Positions 1-15,000 of a stretch of 41,369 nt of DNA are shown here, one piece after another. The DNA comes from Rhodospirillales bacterium. GTDB taxonomy: Bacteria > Pseudomonadota > Alphaproteobacteria > Rhodospirillales > WMHbin7. The position numbers and the translations under genes were made by a program. The stretch lies in assembly GCA_016214125.1 (NCBI GenBank), contig JACRPC010000001.1, positions 1 to 41,369 of the forward strand. Direction: 5' to 3'. The stretch's first letter is position 1. Every line of letters starts with the position of its first letter. Below the pieces are notes generated by a model. It was not told where the DNA came from. It saw only the letters and a list, made by a program, of their open reading frames with translations, and ran no database searches.

Positions 1-3000
1 ATAGGGTATCGTCACCGCCCAGCCCAGTGAGGGTGTCGTTGCTGGCATAGCCAATCATCCGGTCGGTGTTTTCGGTGCCGGTCACCGTGTCGGGTCCGCC
101 CGAGCCGCCCAAGTTGAGCCCCATGGCGTAATCCTGATCGACGAAATCAAGGATTTCGACAAGGTTGAGCGTGTCGGTGCCGTCGGGCGAACCAACCCGA
201 TTGTCGGTGACCGTGTAAATGCCGGTCGTTGGGTTCTGGGTGATCGTGTAGTCGGCCATATTGCCGGTGTAGATGGCGCGCTCGTTCAGGCTGCCGAAAT
301 CACCGGTAATCGAATCGTTGCCGGCGCCGCCCACCAGGGTGTTGACGCCCCACTCGCCAAGCAGCACGTCGTTACCATCGCCGCCATCAAGAAAATCATT
401 GCCGTCGGTGCCCCAGAGCGTGTCGTCGCCATCCTGGCCGAAAAGCGAATCGTCGCTGCCATAGCCGATCAGGCTATCGTTGCCGGGGCCGCCAAACATG
501 GTGTCCAGGCCGCTGGTGCCGTAGAGGACTTCGTTGCCCGCGCCATCATTGTCGGCGATGGCCAGCGTCACCGACGGTGTGCTGATGGTGCCGACTGACG
601 CGTTGGCGAGCGTGACGGTAAAGCTCTCTTCGGTCGTCTCGGTCTGGCCGTCGTCGACGATGGCAACGGAGATCGTCTTCACCGTTTCGCCGGCCGCAAA
701 AGTAACCGTGCCGTTGGCGCCGATAAAGTCGGTCGCATAGGTGGCCGTGCCGCTGACCAGCGTGTAATCGACGCTCGAGGCCAGGCTGGTCTCGCCGGTC
801 CGCGTCACCGTGAAGGTGACGGTGCCCGCCGCTTCGCCGACGCTGGGGCCGGCCACCGTGAGAACGTGATCGGGCACGGTGGGTGCCGCCACCAGGCCCG
901 GCACATCGGCCAAGGTCGGCATCGCCGTCACCCCGGCCAGGGTGATGAGCGTGCCGGCGTAGCTGGTGCCCGATCCGGCGCCCTTCACATAGAGCCAGCC
1001 GTTGGTGGTGTCGGTGAAGAACACCGCCTTGTCGGCGATCGCGCCATCGGCCTCGATGGCGGCGATCATGGTGGCCGCATCGGTGTCGAAGGCATAGGGT
1101 AAGCCGCCAAGCGTGATGCCTCCGATGCCGGCAAGCTCGATCCGATCGGTGCCGGTGGCAAAATCGGTGATCACATCGTAGGCGGCGGTGGTCGAATCGC
1201 CGCCCGCGAGGTAGCGGAACGCATCGGCGCCGGCGCCGCCGGTCAGCGTGTCGCCACCCAGCTCGCCGATCAGGGTATCGGCGCCGTCGCCGCCCAAAAG
1301 AATGTCGTTGGCGGTCGTGCCGGTAATGGGCAGGCCTGCGTAATCGGTGGTGGCGAGCGGCGCGGTAACGCCGGCAAGCTTGATCAGGGTACCGGCGAAG
1401 CTGGTGCCGCTGCCCGCGCCCTTGACATAGATCCAGCCATCGGTGCCGTTGGTGAAGAACACGATGTTGTTGGCGACGCCGCCATCGGCGGCGATGGTCG
1501 TGGCGGTGCCGTTGGCGCTGCCGGCCCAGCTATAAGAGCCGGCGCGAAGCGTGATCCCGGCGATGCCGGTGAATTCGATGCGATCGCTGCCGGAAACGAA
1601 ATCGGTGATGGTGTCGGTGTAGCTGGTCCAACTCTCGCCGTCGTCGCCATAGCGGAAAATGTCGCCGCCGGCGCCGCCGGTTAGGGTATCGGCGTTGCCG
1701 CCGCCGACCAAGATATCGTTGCCCAGCCCGCCCAAGACAATGTCGTTGCCGTTGCGGGCGTTGACGATGTCGGTCTCGGGCGTGCCGGCGACGACGTCGG
1801 CGCTCTGCGTTCCCCACATGGTGCCGGTGCCCGGACCCGCCGTGGGACCGATCAGATCGGCCGCGGAGGGCGGCGTGGTAATGCCCGCAAGCTTGATCAG
1901 GGTGCCGTCGAAATCCGTGCCGCCGCCGCCCGTGCCCTTCACATAAAGCCAGCCGTCGATGCCGTTGGAGAAGAACACCAACTGATTGCTGACATTGGCG
2001 TTGACGGCGATGTCCGAGGCGGTGGTGTTGGCGGTGCCGGTGAAGGAATAGGCGGCCGGCCAATACTGAATGCCCGCCATGCCGGTAAATTCGATCCGGT
2101 CGCTGCCGGGCTGGAAATCGACGATGGTGTCTGTGTAGCTGGTCCAGCTCTCGCCACCGTCGCCATAGCGGAAGATGTCGCCGCCGGCGCCGCCGGTCAG
2201 GGTATCGGCGTTGCCGCCGCCGGCCAAGATATCGTTGCCCAGCCCGCCCAAGACAATGTCGTTGCCGTTGCGGGCGTTGACGATGTCGGTCTCGGGCGTG
2301 CCGGCGACGACGTCGGCGCTCTGCGTTCCCCACATGGTGCCGGTGCCCAGACCCGCCATGGGGCCGATCAAATCGCCGATCAAGGGCGGAACCGTGATGC
2401 CGGTCAGCTTGATCAGGGTGCCGTCGAAATCCGTACCGCCGCCGCCCGTGCCCTTCACATAAAGCCAGCCGTCGATGCCATCGGAGAAGAACACCAACTG
2501 ATTGCTGACATTGGTGTTGACGGCGATGTCGGAAGCGGTGGTGACGGCGGTGCCGGTGAAGGAATAGGCGGCCGGCCAATACTGGATGCCCGCCATGCCG
2601 GTGAATTCGATGCGGTCCAGCCCGGGCTCGAAATCGGTGATGGTGTCTGTGTAGCTGGTCCAGCTCTCGCCACCGTCGCCATAGCGGAAGATGTCGCCGC
2701 CGGCGCCGCCGGTCAGGGTATCGGCGTTGCCGCCGCCGACCAAGATATCGTTGCCCAGCCCGCCCACGACAATGTCGTTGCCGTTGCGGGCGTTGACGAT
2801 GTCGGCCTCGGGCGTGCCGGCGACGACGTCGGCGCTCTGCGTTCCCCACATGGTGCCGGTGCCCGGGCCGGTGATGGGGCCGATCAGATCGGCGGCGGAA
2901 GGCGGCACGGTAACGCCCACAAGCTTGATCAGCGCACCGTCGAAGCTGGTGCCGCTGCCCGAACCCTTGACATAAACCCAACCATCGCTGCCGTTGGTGA

Positions 3001-6000
3001 AGAACACCACTTGATTGGCGACGCCGGCGTTGGCGGCGATGTCGGAGGCGGTGGTGACGGCGGTGCCGGTGTAGGAATAGGTGGCCGGCCAATAGGTGAC
3101 GCCCGCCATGCCGGTAAATTCGATCCGGTCGCTGCCGGGCTGGAAATCGACGATGGTGTCGGTGTAGCTGGTCCAGCTCTCGCCACCGTCGCCATAGCGG
3201 AAGATGTCGCCGCCGGCGCCGCCGATCAAGGTATCGGTGTTGCCGCCGCCGATCAGCGTGTCGAAGCCCGAGCCGCCCAGCAGCGTGTCGTTGCCGTTCA
3301 TGCCCAACAGGGTGTCGTTGCCGCCGCCGCCATCGAGCGTGTCGGCGCCCGCCGTGCCGGTGAGAGTGTCGTCGGTGCCGGCCTGATCGTCCTCGACGAT
3401 TACGATGGCGGCGGTTCCGATGTCGATCGTCGCGTTGCTGGGCGCGCTCAGAACCACATGGAAGCTCTCGTCACCTTCGGCCACGGCGTCGTCGATCAGA
3501 TTGACGGTGATGGTCTGGCTCGATTGGCCGGGGGTGAGGGTGACCGTGCCGCTGGCAAGGACGAAATCGCTGTCGGCGCTGGCGCTGTCGCCGGTCGCCA
3601 GGTAATTGACGGTCGAGGTTCCGCTCAAATCGCCGCTGCGCGTTACCGTGAAGATGGCCGAGGCCGCGAACTCGTCGACGGTCGGGCTGGTGGCGGTGAT
3701 CGACAAGGTGGGAAGGGGCGGCGCATCGGCCACGACGCCCAAGAAATCGCCGAGGGTGGGTTGGGCAACGACGCCATCGAGCTTGATCAGGGTGCCGTCG
3801 AAGTTGGTGCCGCTGCCGCTGCCCTTGACGTAGAGATAGCCGTTGCCGTCGCCGCTGAAGAACACCAGCTTGTTGGCAAGGGCGGCGTCGTTCTGGATGG
3901 CCTCGAGCGTGGTGTCGACATTGCCGGTGTAGGCGTAGGCCCCGGCGCGCAGCGCAACATCGGCCATGCCGGCGAATTCGATCCGGTCGATGCCGGTGAC
4001 GAAATCGGCGATCACGTCGGGACCGCTCAAGACGTTGGAATCGGCCTTGCTGACGAAGCGGAAGAGATCGCCATCGCTGCCACCCAGCAGGCGATCGGGG
4101 CCAAAGCCGCCGGTCAGCGTGTCGGCGCCGCCCTCGCCCAACAGGGTGTCGGCCTGATCGCTGCCGATCAGGGTGTCGGCATCGACGGTTCCCTCGCGCG
4201 TGACGCTCACCTGGAGGTCGGCCAGGGACAGGTCGTCGAGATCGATGCCATCCAGAATCGCCAGCTTATGGCTGTTGGCCAGCGTGGCGTTGGTGCGATC
4301 GTCGGTGTACCAAAGCTCGACCCCGCCATTGCCGCCAATGGCGCCGATCGCCAACAGGGCAGGGCCGACGCCACTGCCGTATTCGTGACTCAAGGAGGCG
4401 AGCGCCTGAGTGGATTTGACGAAATTCTCGCCCTCGACCAAACCGCCCGCGATCGATCCGAAATCGTCCAAGGCCAGGCGCAGAGAGTCGCCCTGGCCCG
4501 CCGTGCCATCGAAAACGAGGCCGCGGAAATCGGTGATGGTGTCGGTGCCCAGCCGCGCCAGGCGGGCGAGCGTGCCGGGATTGCCCTGGTCGGCGTCACG
4601 GAACTGGTAGGTATCGGTCCCCAAGCCGCCGGTGAGCGTATCGTCGCCCATGCCGCCCGCCAGGGTGTTGTTGGCGGCGCTGCCGATGAGGGTGTCGGCG
4701 AAATCGGAGCCGCGCACGCCCTCGATGCCGCTGAAGACGTCGGCGCCGTCGGCGCCGCTGGCGGTGCCCGCCGTCAGATCGACGGTGACGGCGCCGGCGG
4801 CGCTTTGATAGGTGATTTCGTCATAGCCGCCATTGCCAAGGATGGTATCGTCGCCGCCCAACCCGTTGAAGCGTTCATAGCCGCCGCTGCCGCCGATCAG
4901 CGCATCGCCATGAACGCTGCCCCGCACCATCTCGACATGGGCAAAGCTGTCGTTGCCGGCATCGGCGCCGTTGCCACCGATGCCCGCACCCAGATCAACG
5001 GTGACGGCGCTGGCGGCGTTCTGATAGGAAATCTCGTCATAGCCGCCCCGGCCGTCGATGCTGTCGTTGCCGGCGCCGCCGGTGAAGCGCTCGAAAAAGG
5101 CCCCGGAACCGCGGAGCGCGTCGGCGTAGGCGGTGCCGATCACCATCTCGAAGCCGGACAGCGTGTCGGTTTCGCCATCGACAAAGGCGGTGTTGTGCGC
5201 CAGATCGACGATGACCGGTCCGGTAATGCCGCCATAGGCGTAGCTTGCCGTATCGAGATTGACGCCGCCGATGAGGACATCGTTGCCGGCGCCGCCTTGG
5301 AAAATGTTGTTGGACTCGCCGTTGCCGATCAGCACCTCGTTGCCCGAGGACCCGACCAGCGAGGTGACATCCCAGTGGCTGCTCCAATTCTGATAGAAGA
5401 ATCCGGTGAGGCTGAGATTCTGGCCGGGCGAGGCGATGATCGTCAGACTGTTGCTGTTGGCGTCGCCGACGATCGAGGCGTTGACCGCCAGACCGGCGCC
5501 GATTTGCACGCCGGCGAAGGTGGCGCTGCCCGAACCCGAATAGGCGAGTTCCTCGATGCTGTCGACCGTGCCGCCGGAGAAATTGTTCGTGCCGCTGTTG
5601 ACGATGGTGTCGAAACCGGCGCCGCCCTGGATCATCTCGGCGCCCGAGAAATAGCCGTTCCCATACACGAAGAGATCGGCGCCATCGCCGCCCACCAAGG
5701 TATCGGGGCCGATGCCGCCATCGAGGGTGTCGTTGCCCTCCAGGCCGAACAGCGCGTCGGTGCCGCCCAAGCCGCTCAGCGTGTCGTCGCCGGCGCCGGC
5801 GATCAACATATCGGTGCCCGACGTTCCGGTGAGATTCTGGCCGGAAATCACGACGTCGTTGTCGTCGATGACCAGGGTGGCCGAGGCGCCCGCGATCGTG
5901 CCTTGGCTGGGATTGACCAGGGTAACGACGATGGATTCGTTCTCGCCGACGACGACGTCGTCGACGACCGCCAGCGTGATGGTCTTCGTGGCTTCGCCGG

Positions 6001-9000
6001 CGGCGAAGGCCAGCGTGCCGCTGCCAGGATCGGTGAAATCGGCGCCCAGCGCGGCGCTCGAACCGTTGAATTGGTAATTGATGGTGGCGGCGGCCGAGAC
6101 GTCGCCGCCGCGGGTAACGGTGAAGGCGCCAACGCTGCCCACGGCTTCGCCCACCGAGACCCCGCTCGCCGACGCCACCGACCAGACGGTCGGCGCGCCT
6201 TCCGGCGCAACCCCCAGGATGTCGCCCAGGGCCGGCACCGCCGTCACGCCCAATAGGTGGATCAGGGTTTGATCGTGGTTGGTGCCGGTGCCGGCGCCCT
6301 TCACATAGAGCCAGCCGTCGGTGCCGTCGGTGAAAAAGACCAGTTTATTGGCAATTGCGCCATCGGCCTCGATCGCCGCCACCCGATCGGCCACCGGGCC
6401 CGTGCCGCCATAGGGTGCGGCCAGCATGGTGATGCCGGCCATGCCGACGAATTCGATTTTTTCGCCCGTGCCGGGAAGGTAATCGCTGATCCGATCGGTG
6501 TCGGTCAGCGTCGATTGGCCAGCCGCCAAATAGCGATAGGTATCGTCGCCGCCGCCGCCAAGCAGCGTGTCGGCGCCCGCGCCGCCGATGAGGAGATCGT
6601 TGCCAAGCCCACCGGTCAGGGTGTCGCTTCCGCTGCCGCCGCGCAGCGAATCGGCGCCGCTGCCGCCCTCCATGGCGATCGCCAGAATTCGCGCCATGGC
6701 GTCGATCGCCACCCCGCCGCTGGTCGCCAGCGCATCGACCAGGGCGATGCCGGCCGTTTCCGATTCGCCCCCCAGTTCCACCGATTGCGCCGGGCCGCTT
6801 GCCGTAAGCTCCAGAGTCTCGATTCCGGTGGCGCCGCCGAAATAGCCGTCGCTGAGCGCGGCCGGGTTGGTGATCACCAGGCGATCGCTGCCATTGCCGC
6901 CCTCGACGGCCAGCCCATTGTAGGTGACCACCAGATGGCCGATCAGCCTGGCGTCCGAATCGAAATTGACGCCGGTCATATGGAAGCCAAGCTGATCGCC
7001 GGCCTTCACGTCGACGAGGGTGGTGCCCTCCCAATCGAATCCGCCACCGACCGCACTGCTGCCCTGCAGGGTCTGGACATCGACGCCGTTGATCCGAAGC
7101 GTGAGCGAAGCCTCGGTGGCGAACCAGGAATGAAAGCCGCTGTAATTCCAAACCAGGGAAAGGGTCGTGGCGCTGCTGATCGTGGTCGTGGCATCCCAAC
7201 TTTTGGCCGTCCAGTCGCCGTAAATATCGGCGCTGTAATCGAAGGTCATCTGGTGGCGAGGCCCGGCCAGGCTGCTGATCGCGGTGGTGCCGCCGGTGCC
7301 GTTGCCGGTCCAGGCCGGCGCCAGGGTGCCGAAGGTGAAGCTGTCGGCGAAATCGGTGCCGATGAGATATTCGATATCCCAGAAGGAATCGCTGTCGGCG
7401 TCCTGGGTGACCGTATGGCTCTGGGCATTGACGGCGATCGGGCCTGCCGCGCCTGAGTAATCGAGGAAATCGAAGCCGGCGCCGCCGCCCAAATGATCGT
7501 TGCCGGCGCCGCCGACCAGAGTGTCGTCGCCGTCATTGCCATACAGCGTGTTGGCGCCCGCGTCGCCGATCAAACGGTCGCCTTGGCGCGAGCCGTCGAT
7601 CACCTCGAAGCCGCGCACCTTGTCGACGCCGCCCTGACCGTCGAGAACCGTGGCGTAGCCGTTGCCGTCGACGGTGCCGAGATCGACGGTGATGCCGGCG
7701 TCGGCGTTCCAATAAGCCAGACGATCCGAGCCCAGCCCGCCGTCCAGCGTGTCGTCGCCGCCTCGTCCTTCGATCTGGTTGGCGAATTCGTCGCCAGTGA
7801 CGATGTCGGCGCGGTTAGTGCCGACGATGTTCTCGATGCCGATCAGGGTATCGGTATCACCGGCCTTCCAAGGATCGCCAAGCGTGGTGGTGCCATCGGA
7901 ATCGAGCGTCACCGTGATGCCGAACGACGCCGTGTCGGACGAACCGGCGCGCCCGTCCCAATAGGCGGCGGTGTCGAAGCCCAGGCCGCCGTTCAGGGTG
8001 TCGGAGCCCTGGCGGCCACTCAGATAATTGTCGCCGTCATCGCCCTTCAGGGTGTCGTTGAAACGCGAGCCGTCGATCTGTTCGAAATTGGCCAGGCTGT
8101 CGTTGCCGGCGCCGCCGCTGGCGAAGCCCAAATCCAGATCGACGATGACGCCGGCCTGGGCGTCGTGGTAACTGACCGTGTCGTAGCCGGCGCCGCCGTC
8201 CAGCGTGTCGTCGCCCTGGCCGCCCTCGATCCGGTTCCTGCCGGCATCGCCGATGATGCTGTCGGCGCCGGCGCCGCCCCGAAGGTTCTCGATGTTGACG
8301 ATGAGGTCGGTGCCGCCGCCGTAGCTGACCAGGGCCGGCGTTGCGCCGTTGAGGGTGACCGTGATGCCGTCGGAAAGGAAGGCGTAGCTGAGTTCGTCGT
8401 CGCCCTGGCCGCCATCGATCGAATCGTTGCCGCCGCGGCCGACGAAGTGGTTGCCCTCGGCGTCGCCGATCAGGACATCGTCGTAGAACGTGCCTTCGAC
8501 GGCCTCGATCGAGATCAGGTTGGCCGACCAACTAGCCGCCTGGGCGATCGGCGCGGCATCGGTCAGATCGAGCGCGATGCCCTCGGACGCGTTGAAGAAG
8601 CTTACGAAGTCTTCGCCATCGCCGCCATCGAGGGTGACGTTGTCGCCGCCGCCCCAAATCAGTTCGTCGCCGCCCTCGCCACCCTCCAGGACTTCGTTGT
8701 CATTGCCGAAACCGACGATTAGATCGTCGTCGACGCCGCCGACCAGGCCGGTGGCAAAGTGAATGCCATCTTCGAAAGCCGAGGTCGTCCCGCGCTCGAC
8801 CTCCTGGCCAGTGCCGGCGAACTGGTCCTTAAGGAAAATCTGCGAGCCGCCATTGAGATAGAACACCAGATCGTTGCCGACCCGGGTCATCGCGTTGATC
8901 GCGGCGTCGAGCTCGGCGAAGGCAAGCACCACGGTATCGGTGCCCGGGCCGCCGATGATCGTCACCGCGCTCTCGGCCGGGATGGCGCCGTCGAGCACCA

Positions 9001-12000
9001 GCCAATCGTCGTCGGCGCCGCCATCGAGCACATCGGCGCCGCCGGCGCTCACAAGGCGGTCGTTGCCGGCCAGGCCGAAAAGGGTGTCGTCGCCCGGCGT
9101 GCCAATCAGCGTGTCGTCATCGGCCGTACCGCTAATGAAGGGCGGCGGCGAATCGTCGCGTACGCCCAACAGCGCCTGAGCGGCGGGCGCGACGGTGACG
9201 CCGGCCAGCCGAAGCAAGGTGCCGTCGTGATCGGTGCCGCTTCCGCCATCGCCCTTGACGTAGAGCCAGCCGTCGGTGCCATCGGTGAAGAACACCACCT
9301 GGCCGTTGATGGCGGAATCGCCGTCGATCGCCGCCACGGTCGCCGCCACCGAGGTGGTGAAGGCATAAGGCGCGTTGGGGTTGTAGCCGAGGTCGACGAG
9401 CAGGGTGAAGGCGATCGCGTCGCCGGGCTTGAAGTCGGTGATGGTGTCGGTGGCGGCCAGCGTCGAATCGAGGGGGCTGTTGACGACGAAAACGTTGGCG
9501 CCAGAGCCGCCGGTCAGCGTGTCGGTGCCGACATGGCCCGCCAGCCGGTCGTTGCCGGCGCCGCCGATCACGACGTCGTCGCCTTCAAGGCCCCAAAGCG
9601 TATCGGCCTGCGATGTGCCGATCAGGGTGTCGTTGTTGCCGGTGCCGTTTAGCTGGATGCGGTAATCGGCGGCGTTGGTCGCGGTGTCCCAATTGCTGAA
9701 GGTCCAGCCGGACAGATCGAGGGAATTGCCGACGTCGATCGCAATGTCGAGCAGGCCGAAGAACGGCTCTCCCGCGCCCACGATTTCCGCCGTCGCCGAC
9801 AGGCCGGAGCCGATTTGCGAGCTGGTCAACCAGCCGATACCCGCCCCCGGCTGGAAGCCAAAGCGCTCGATCGAATTCAGCCCCACGCCCCGATAGTCCC
9901 ACAGGCCGTTCAGGGCATCGCTGCCGGCGCCGCCATCGAGCACGGAATCGGCCGCCAGATAGGTCACCGGCGCGAATTGGTCATTGCCGGCGCCGCCCTG
10001 CAGGCTCACCAGGCCCGGCGTGCCCATATTGGAGTAGCCGATTTCGAAGGCATCGGCTTGGCCGGTGCCAATCATCTCGTCGCCGTCGTTGGCGTCGAAG
10101 CGCACAACGTCCTCGGTCGACCAATCGACGAAGGTGAAGGCGCTGGCATCGACGCTGTAGATGCCGAAGCCGCCGAAATGCAGCGTGTTGGCGCCGGCGC
10201 TGCCGGTGATGACGGTGTTGGCCGCCAATCCGCCGCCGAAATTGGGATCGAGATAGGCGGTGTCAAGCTCAGCCGCGCCGGCGCCCAGGAAGGTGATGCC
10301 CTCAAGCGACGACAGGCTGGCGCCTTGGACGCTGGCGCCGCCTTGGATCAATAGAACGTCATGGCCGGCGCCGCCCATGATCGTGGCGCTTGGGCCTAAG
10401 CCGGTGTCGACGAAGCGGTCGTCGCCGACGTCGCCGAAAAGTTGGTCGGCGCCGCCGGCGCCGTCAAAGGTGGTGCCGAATTCGCGCCCATACAGAATGT
10501 CGTCGCCCAGCGAACCCTTGAGAACCAGATGATCCTCGGCGCCCCAAGTGACAAAGGTGACGTCGGACAGATCGACGGTGCCGTTCCGGGCCGCCGCCAC
10601 CACCAGCGTCTCCGCCACGTCGGTTCGGCCCTCGACGGTGGTGAAATCGCCTTGGCGGAGGCGGCCGATAATCGGGCTTGAGCCCTGGAAGGTTATCGTT
10701 TCGACGCCGGCGACCAGGCTGGTGGACAGATCGGCATCGCCCGCAAAGGCCAGGGTATCGGCGCCGGCGCCGCCATCGATGCGGGTGAAGACCCCAAGGC
10801 CAAGGCCGCCATCGGCGTGCAGGACGATGCGATCGTCGCCGTCGCCGCCCTGCAGATCGTCGCCCGTGCCGCCCAGGAGCGTGTCGTTGCCGGTACCGCC
10901 CGCCAGCGTGTCGGCCGCGAGGAAGGGATTGGTGATGGAGTACAGGTCATCCGACTGGTTGGTGTCGGCCGCCACCAGATTGGAATCGGATGAGCGGAAG
11001 CTGATCACCCGGCCATCGGCGCTGATTTGGGCGTCGGAACTGTCGCCCTGCCCGTGGGAGAGCTTGGCGACTGCGCCGGTCAGCATGTCCTTGACGAAGA
11101 TGTCGGTGAACGGGTCGTTGTCGTCGTTGGGCGACAGATTGGTCGCGGTGCTCGTGAAGACCACGAAACGCCCATCGGCGGAAATGTCGGCGCCCGATGC
11201 GGCGGCGTTGCCGCTTTCGTGGGTTGCCGTTTCGCTCACCCGCAGCAATTCGCCGGTCAGCAAATCCTTGCGGTAGACGTCGTCCTGATAGGGCGTGCCA
11301 TCGGCGCCGCCGATGTTGGTGGCGCGGCTGTCGAACACCACATAGCGCCCGTTGGCGGAAATGGCCGCGTTGTCGGTGGTGTCGTTGGCGACATTGGCAT
11401 ATTGATCGGCGCTGGCCAGCACCACCTGGCCGGTCTGCATGTCCCTGACATAGACCTGGGCACTGTAGCCGTCGACCATGGGGCCGAGGTTGGTGGCATA
11501 ACTGGCGAAGACGACGTAGCGGCCGTCGACCGAGAGGTCGACCTTCTGCGCCGACGCCTCGCCATCGGGCGGCGTTCCGTCTTGGGCGACATCGACCATC
11601 GCGATCTGGCCGGTGATCAGGTTCTTGAGGAAGATGGTGTTGGAGTCGTAATATTCGTCGTCATACTCGTCATAAAGGCGCGTCTCGACACCGGGAATCA
11701 GGTTTTCCGCCCGGCTGACGAACGCCACCAGCGCGCCGTCGGCGCTGATCGCCGCCGATTGGTAGGTGTGAAAATCGAGCGCCTCGAATCCATCCGGATC
11801 GGTGTTGACGCGCACGACCGCGCCGGTCATCAAATCCTTGCGGAAAAGATCGTCGCGGCCGTTGCCGTCCCCCGGAACCAGATTGTCGGCCGAGGAATGG
11901 AAGAGCGCATAGCGCCCATCCGCCGACAGGATGGGATTGGACTGGGTGGAACCGTTGCCGAGCGTGCCGTCGGCGGCCCGGCTCACCAGCTCAAGCGTGC

Positions 12001-15000
12001 CGGTCAGCCGATCCTTGACGAACATGTCGCCAACGGCGTTGCTGTCGCCCGCCACCAGATTGCCGGCCTGGCTATGGAAGGCGATATAGCGCCCATCGGC
12101 GGAAAGGCTGGCACCAAAGACGACGCCGTCGGTCGCCTCGGTTCCATCGCCGGCGACCGAGATTCGTGTTGGGCCGATCCCGGCGGCGATCTCGGCGTCG
12201 GTGCCGCCATCAAGAACGTCGTCGCCGCCCTCGCCATAGAGACGATCCGCGCCCGCACCGCCCAGCAGCGTATCGTTGCCGGCCCCGCCCAGCAGCGCGT
12301 CGGACCCGCCCAGGCCCTCGATCCGATCGGCGCCGTCCAGACCGCTGATGAAATCGGCGCCGGCGGTTCCCAGCAGCGTATCGGCATCGTTGGTGCCGAG
12401 CAGGCTTGGTTCCAGCACGGCGATGCCGGGCAATTCGCCGGCCGAGGCCGGCGCCACGGTCACGCCGGCCAGCCGAACGGTAAACTGATCGAAATCGGCG
12501 CTGCCGGTCCCCCGACCCTTGACCGTCAGATAGCCATCGGTGCCGTTGGTAAAGAACACAAGGGCGTCGGCGATCGTGCCGTCGGCTTCGATGGCGGCCA
12601 GGGTATCCTCGACCGAGCCGGCGAATTCGAAGGCCCGCGACGGATCGAAGGTGATGCCGGCGATACCCTCGAAACGGACCACGTCGCCGGTCTTCCAATC
12701 GGCGATGGTGTCGGTAACGCCGCCGATCGGATCGTAGGGTCCCCGGAAAACGACGAAGGTGTTGGTCCCGAGCCCGCCGGTCAGAACATCGTAACCGGGA
12801 CCGCCGATCAGGGTGTCGTCGCCGGCACCGCCGACCAGCGTATCGTTGCCGGAGTTGCCGTCAAGGGTGACCCCGGTGGAATCGAGGGCGGTGATGATGT
12901 CGCCGTCGCCGCTGCCGACGACCAGCCGGGCGCCGCTCACCGCGAGATCGATGTTGCCCTCGAGCAGCGTCACTCGGTCGTCCGAGGCGTCGGCGCCGAG
13001 ATCGACGTCAATATTAATGGACTCCGAGGCTTTGAGTTCCACCCAATCGGCGCCGCTGCTGCCTAGAACCGTCTCGACGCCGCCCAGGCTTACCATGCCC
13101 GCCTCGGCGGTGAGAAACACCGTGTCGTTGCCGGTGCCGCCCTCGATGGTATCAAGGCCGGCGCCAACGCCGATCACATTGTCGCCCAGGTCGCCCACCA
13201 GCATCGGCTGGCCGACCGGCTGATCGAGGGCATCGTAACGCTGGCTGTGGATGTCGGTGAGGCTGCTCGCGTAATCCCGGCTCGATTCCCAGGTGATGAG
13301 ATAGCCGCCGTCGGCCAGCGCCATCGGGCTGGGATCGTGGGTGGTGATCGAGGGCGCGGTGACGGCGAAGGGATCGCCCACGGGCGTGCCGTCGGCCGCC
13401 AGATGGCGGGCGTAGACGACGTAATTGCCCGAGCTGTCGATATAGGTGACGACGAAGCTGCCGTCGGTCAGTTCCGCCACCCGGGCACCGCCCTGAGTGC
13501 TGAGAAGGCCGCCGGTGACCGCGAACTGGTCGCCCAGCGCCGTGCCGTCGGCGGCGAAGCGCCGCCCATAGACCTCCATGCCCATTTCGGTTCCGGTCTC
13601 GCCTGACCACATGGCAATGAAGCCGCCATCCTCGGTCGGTTTGAGATCGTCGAGGCCCTGGGCGTTCGCGGTCTCGTCGTTCAGGCGGAACGCGACGCCG
13701 ATCTTGACTCCGGCGTTGGTAAAGCGCTGGGCGAAGACATCGGAATACGAGCCCGGATGGTCGATCTCCGACATTTGGGAATCCCAGCCGACCACGAACC
13801 CGCCGCCGGCAAGCCCCACCACCCGCGGGTTCCATTGCCCGTCCGCCACCTCGGTGTTGACCAGGAACTCGCCGCCCACCGGGGCGCCGGCAGCGTCAAA
13901 CTTGCGGCCGTAAATATCGTATTGGGCGGCGTTCTGGCCCCAGGACTTCCACACCATCACGAAGCCGCCATCGCTTAAGGTGGCGATTTGCGGATCGTTC
14001 TGATCGTCGAAGGTGGTAACGTTGACCAGGGTCTCCGGCCCCAGTTTGGCGGCGGCGGCGTCGAAGCGCTGGAGATAGACGCCGTCCTGATCGCCGTCCT
14101 GATCGACGGATTTCCAGGCGACGACGAAACCGCCATCGGCCAGCGCCGTCACCGCCGCATCGCGTTGATGGCCGGCGGTGGCGGTGTTGACGGCGAATTC
14201 CGGCCCCACCGGCTTACCAGCGGCGTCGAAACGCTGGCCGACCAGATCGAGGCTGCCGCCATCGAAGGGCTGGGACTCCCAGATCACCACATGGCCGCCG
14301 CCCGTCAATTGGGCGATCGCCGGTTTGGCTTGGAAACCGGTGCTGGCGGCGTTGACGCGCGTGGGCGCGATGGCCTCGGCAACGGTAAGGTCGCCTTCGA
14401 CGAGACGCAGGGTTTCCACGCCGCTCAGGCGGTCGAGTTCGCCGCCATGCCGGGCCACCAGCACGCCGTCCTCGACCGAGAACACCCGATCGGCACCGAC
14501 GCCGGTGAAGGCGACGACGTCGTCGCCTTGGCCGCCCTCGATGCTGTCGTTGCCGGCGCCGCCCCGGATGGAATCGTCGCCGTCGCCCGCCATCACCTTG
14601 GCCCCGGTGGCGCCCAAGAGCGTGACGGAATCGGCGCCATCGGTGCCGGTGATCTGTTCGGCGCCGGCGAGGGTGGCGTTGCCGACAAAATCGCTGAGAT
14701 AGACCGCGTCGATGCCGGCGCCCATGTCGATGTCGATCGCGCCGCTGTCGGACACCCCCAACACCAGCGCATCGCCGCCCGAGCCGCCGATCACCGATTC
14801 GACATACCACGCCGTGGCATAAACGCCACCATCGGCCAGCGTCACCGTGTCGGTGCCGGCCCCGCCATCGACGCTGCCGAAATTGAGATCGCCGATGGCG
14901 ATGGCGTTGTCGCCGCCATCGAAGGTGAGATTGAACTTGGTCGATCCGGAACTGGTTAGCGCTTCGACCGCGACGGTGGCCGCGCCGCCCAGATGCAGAG

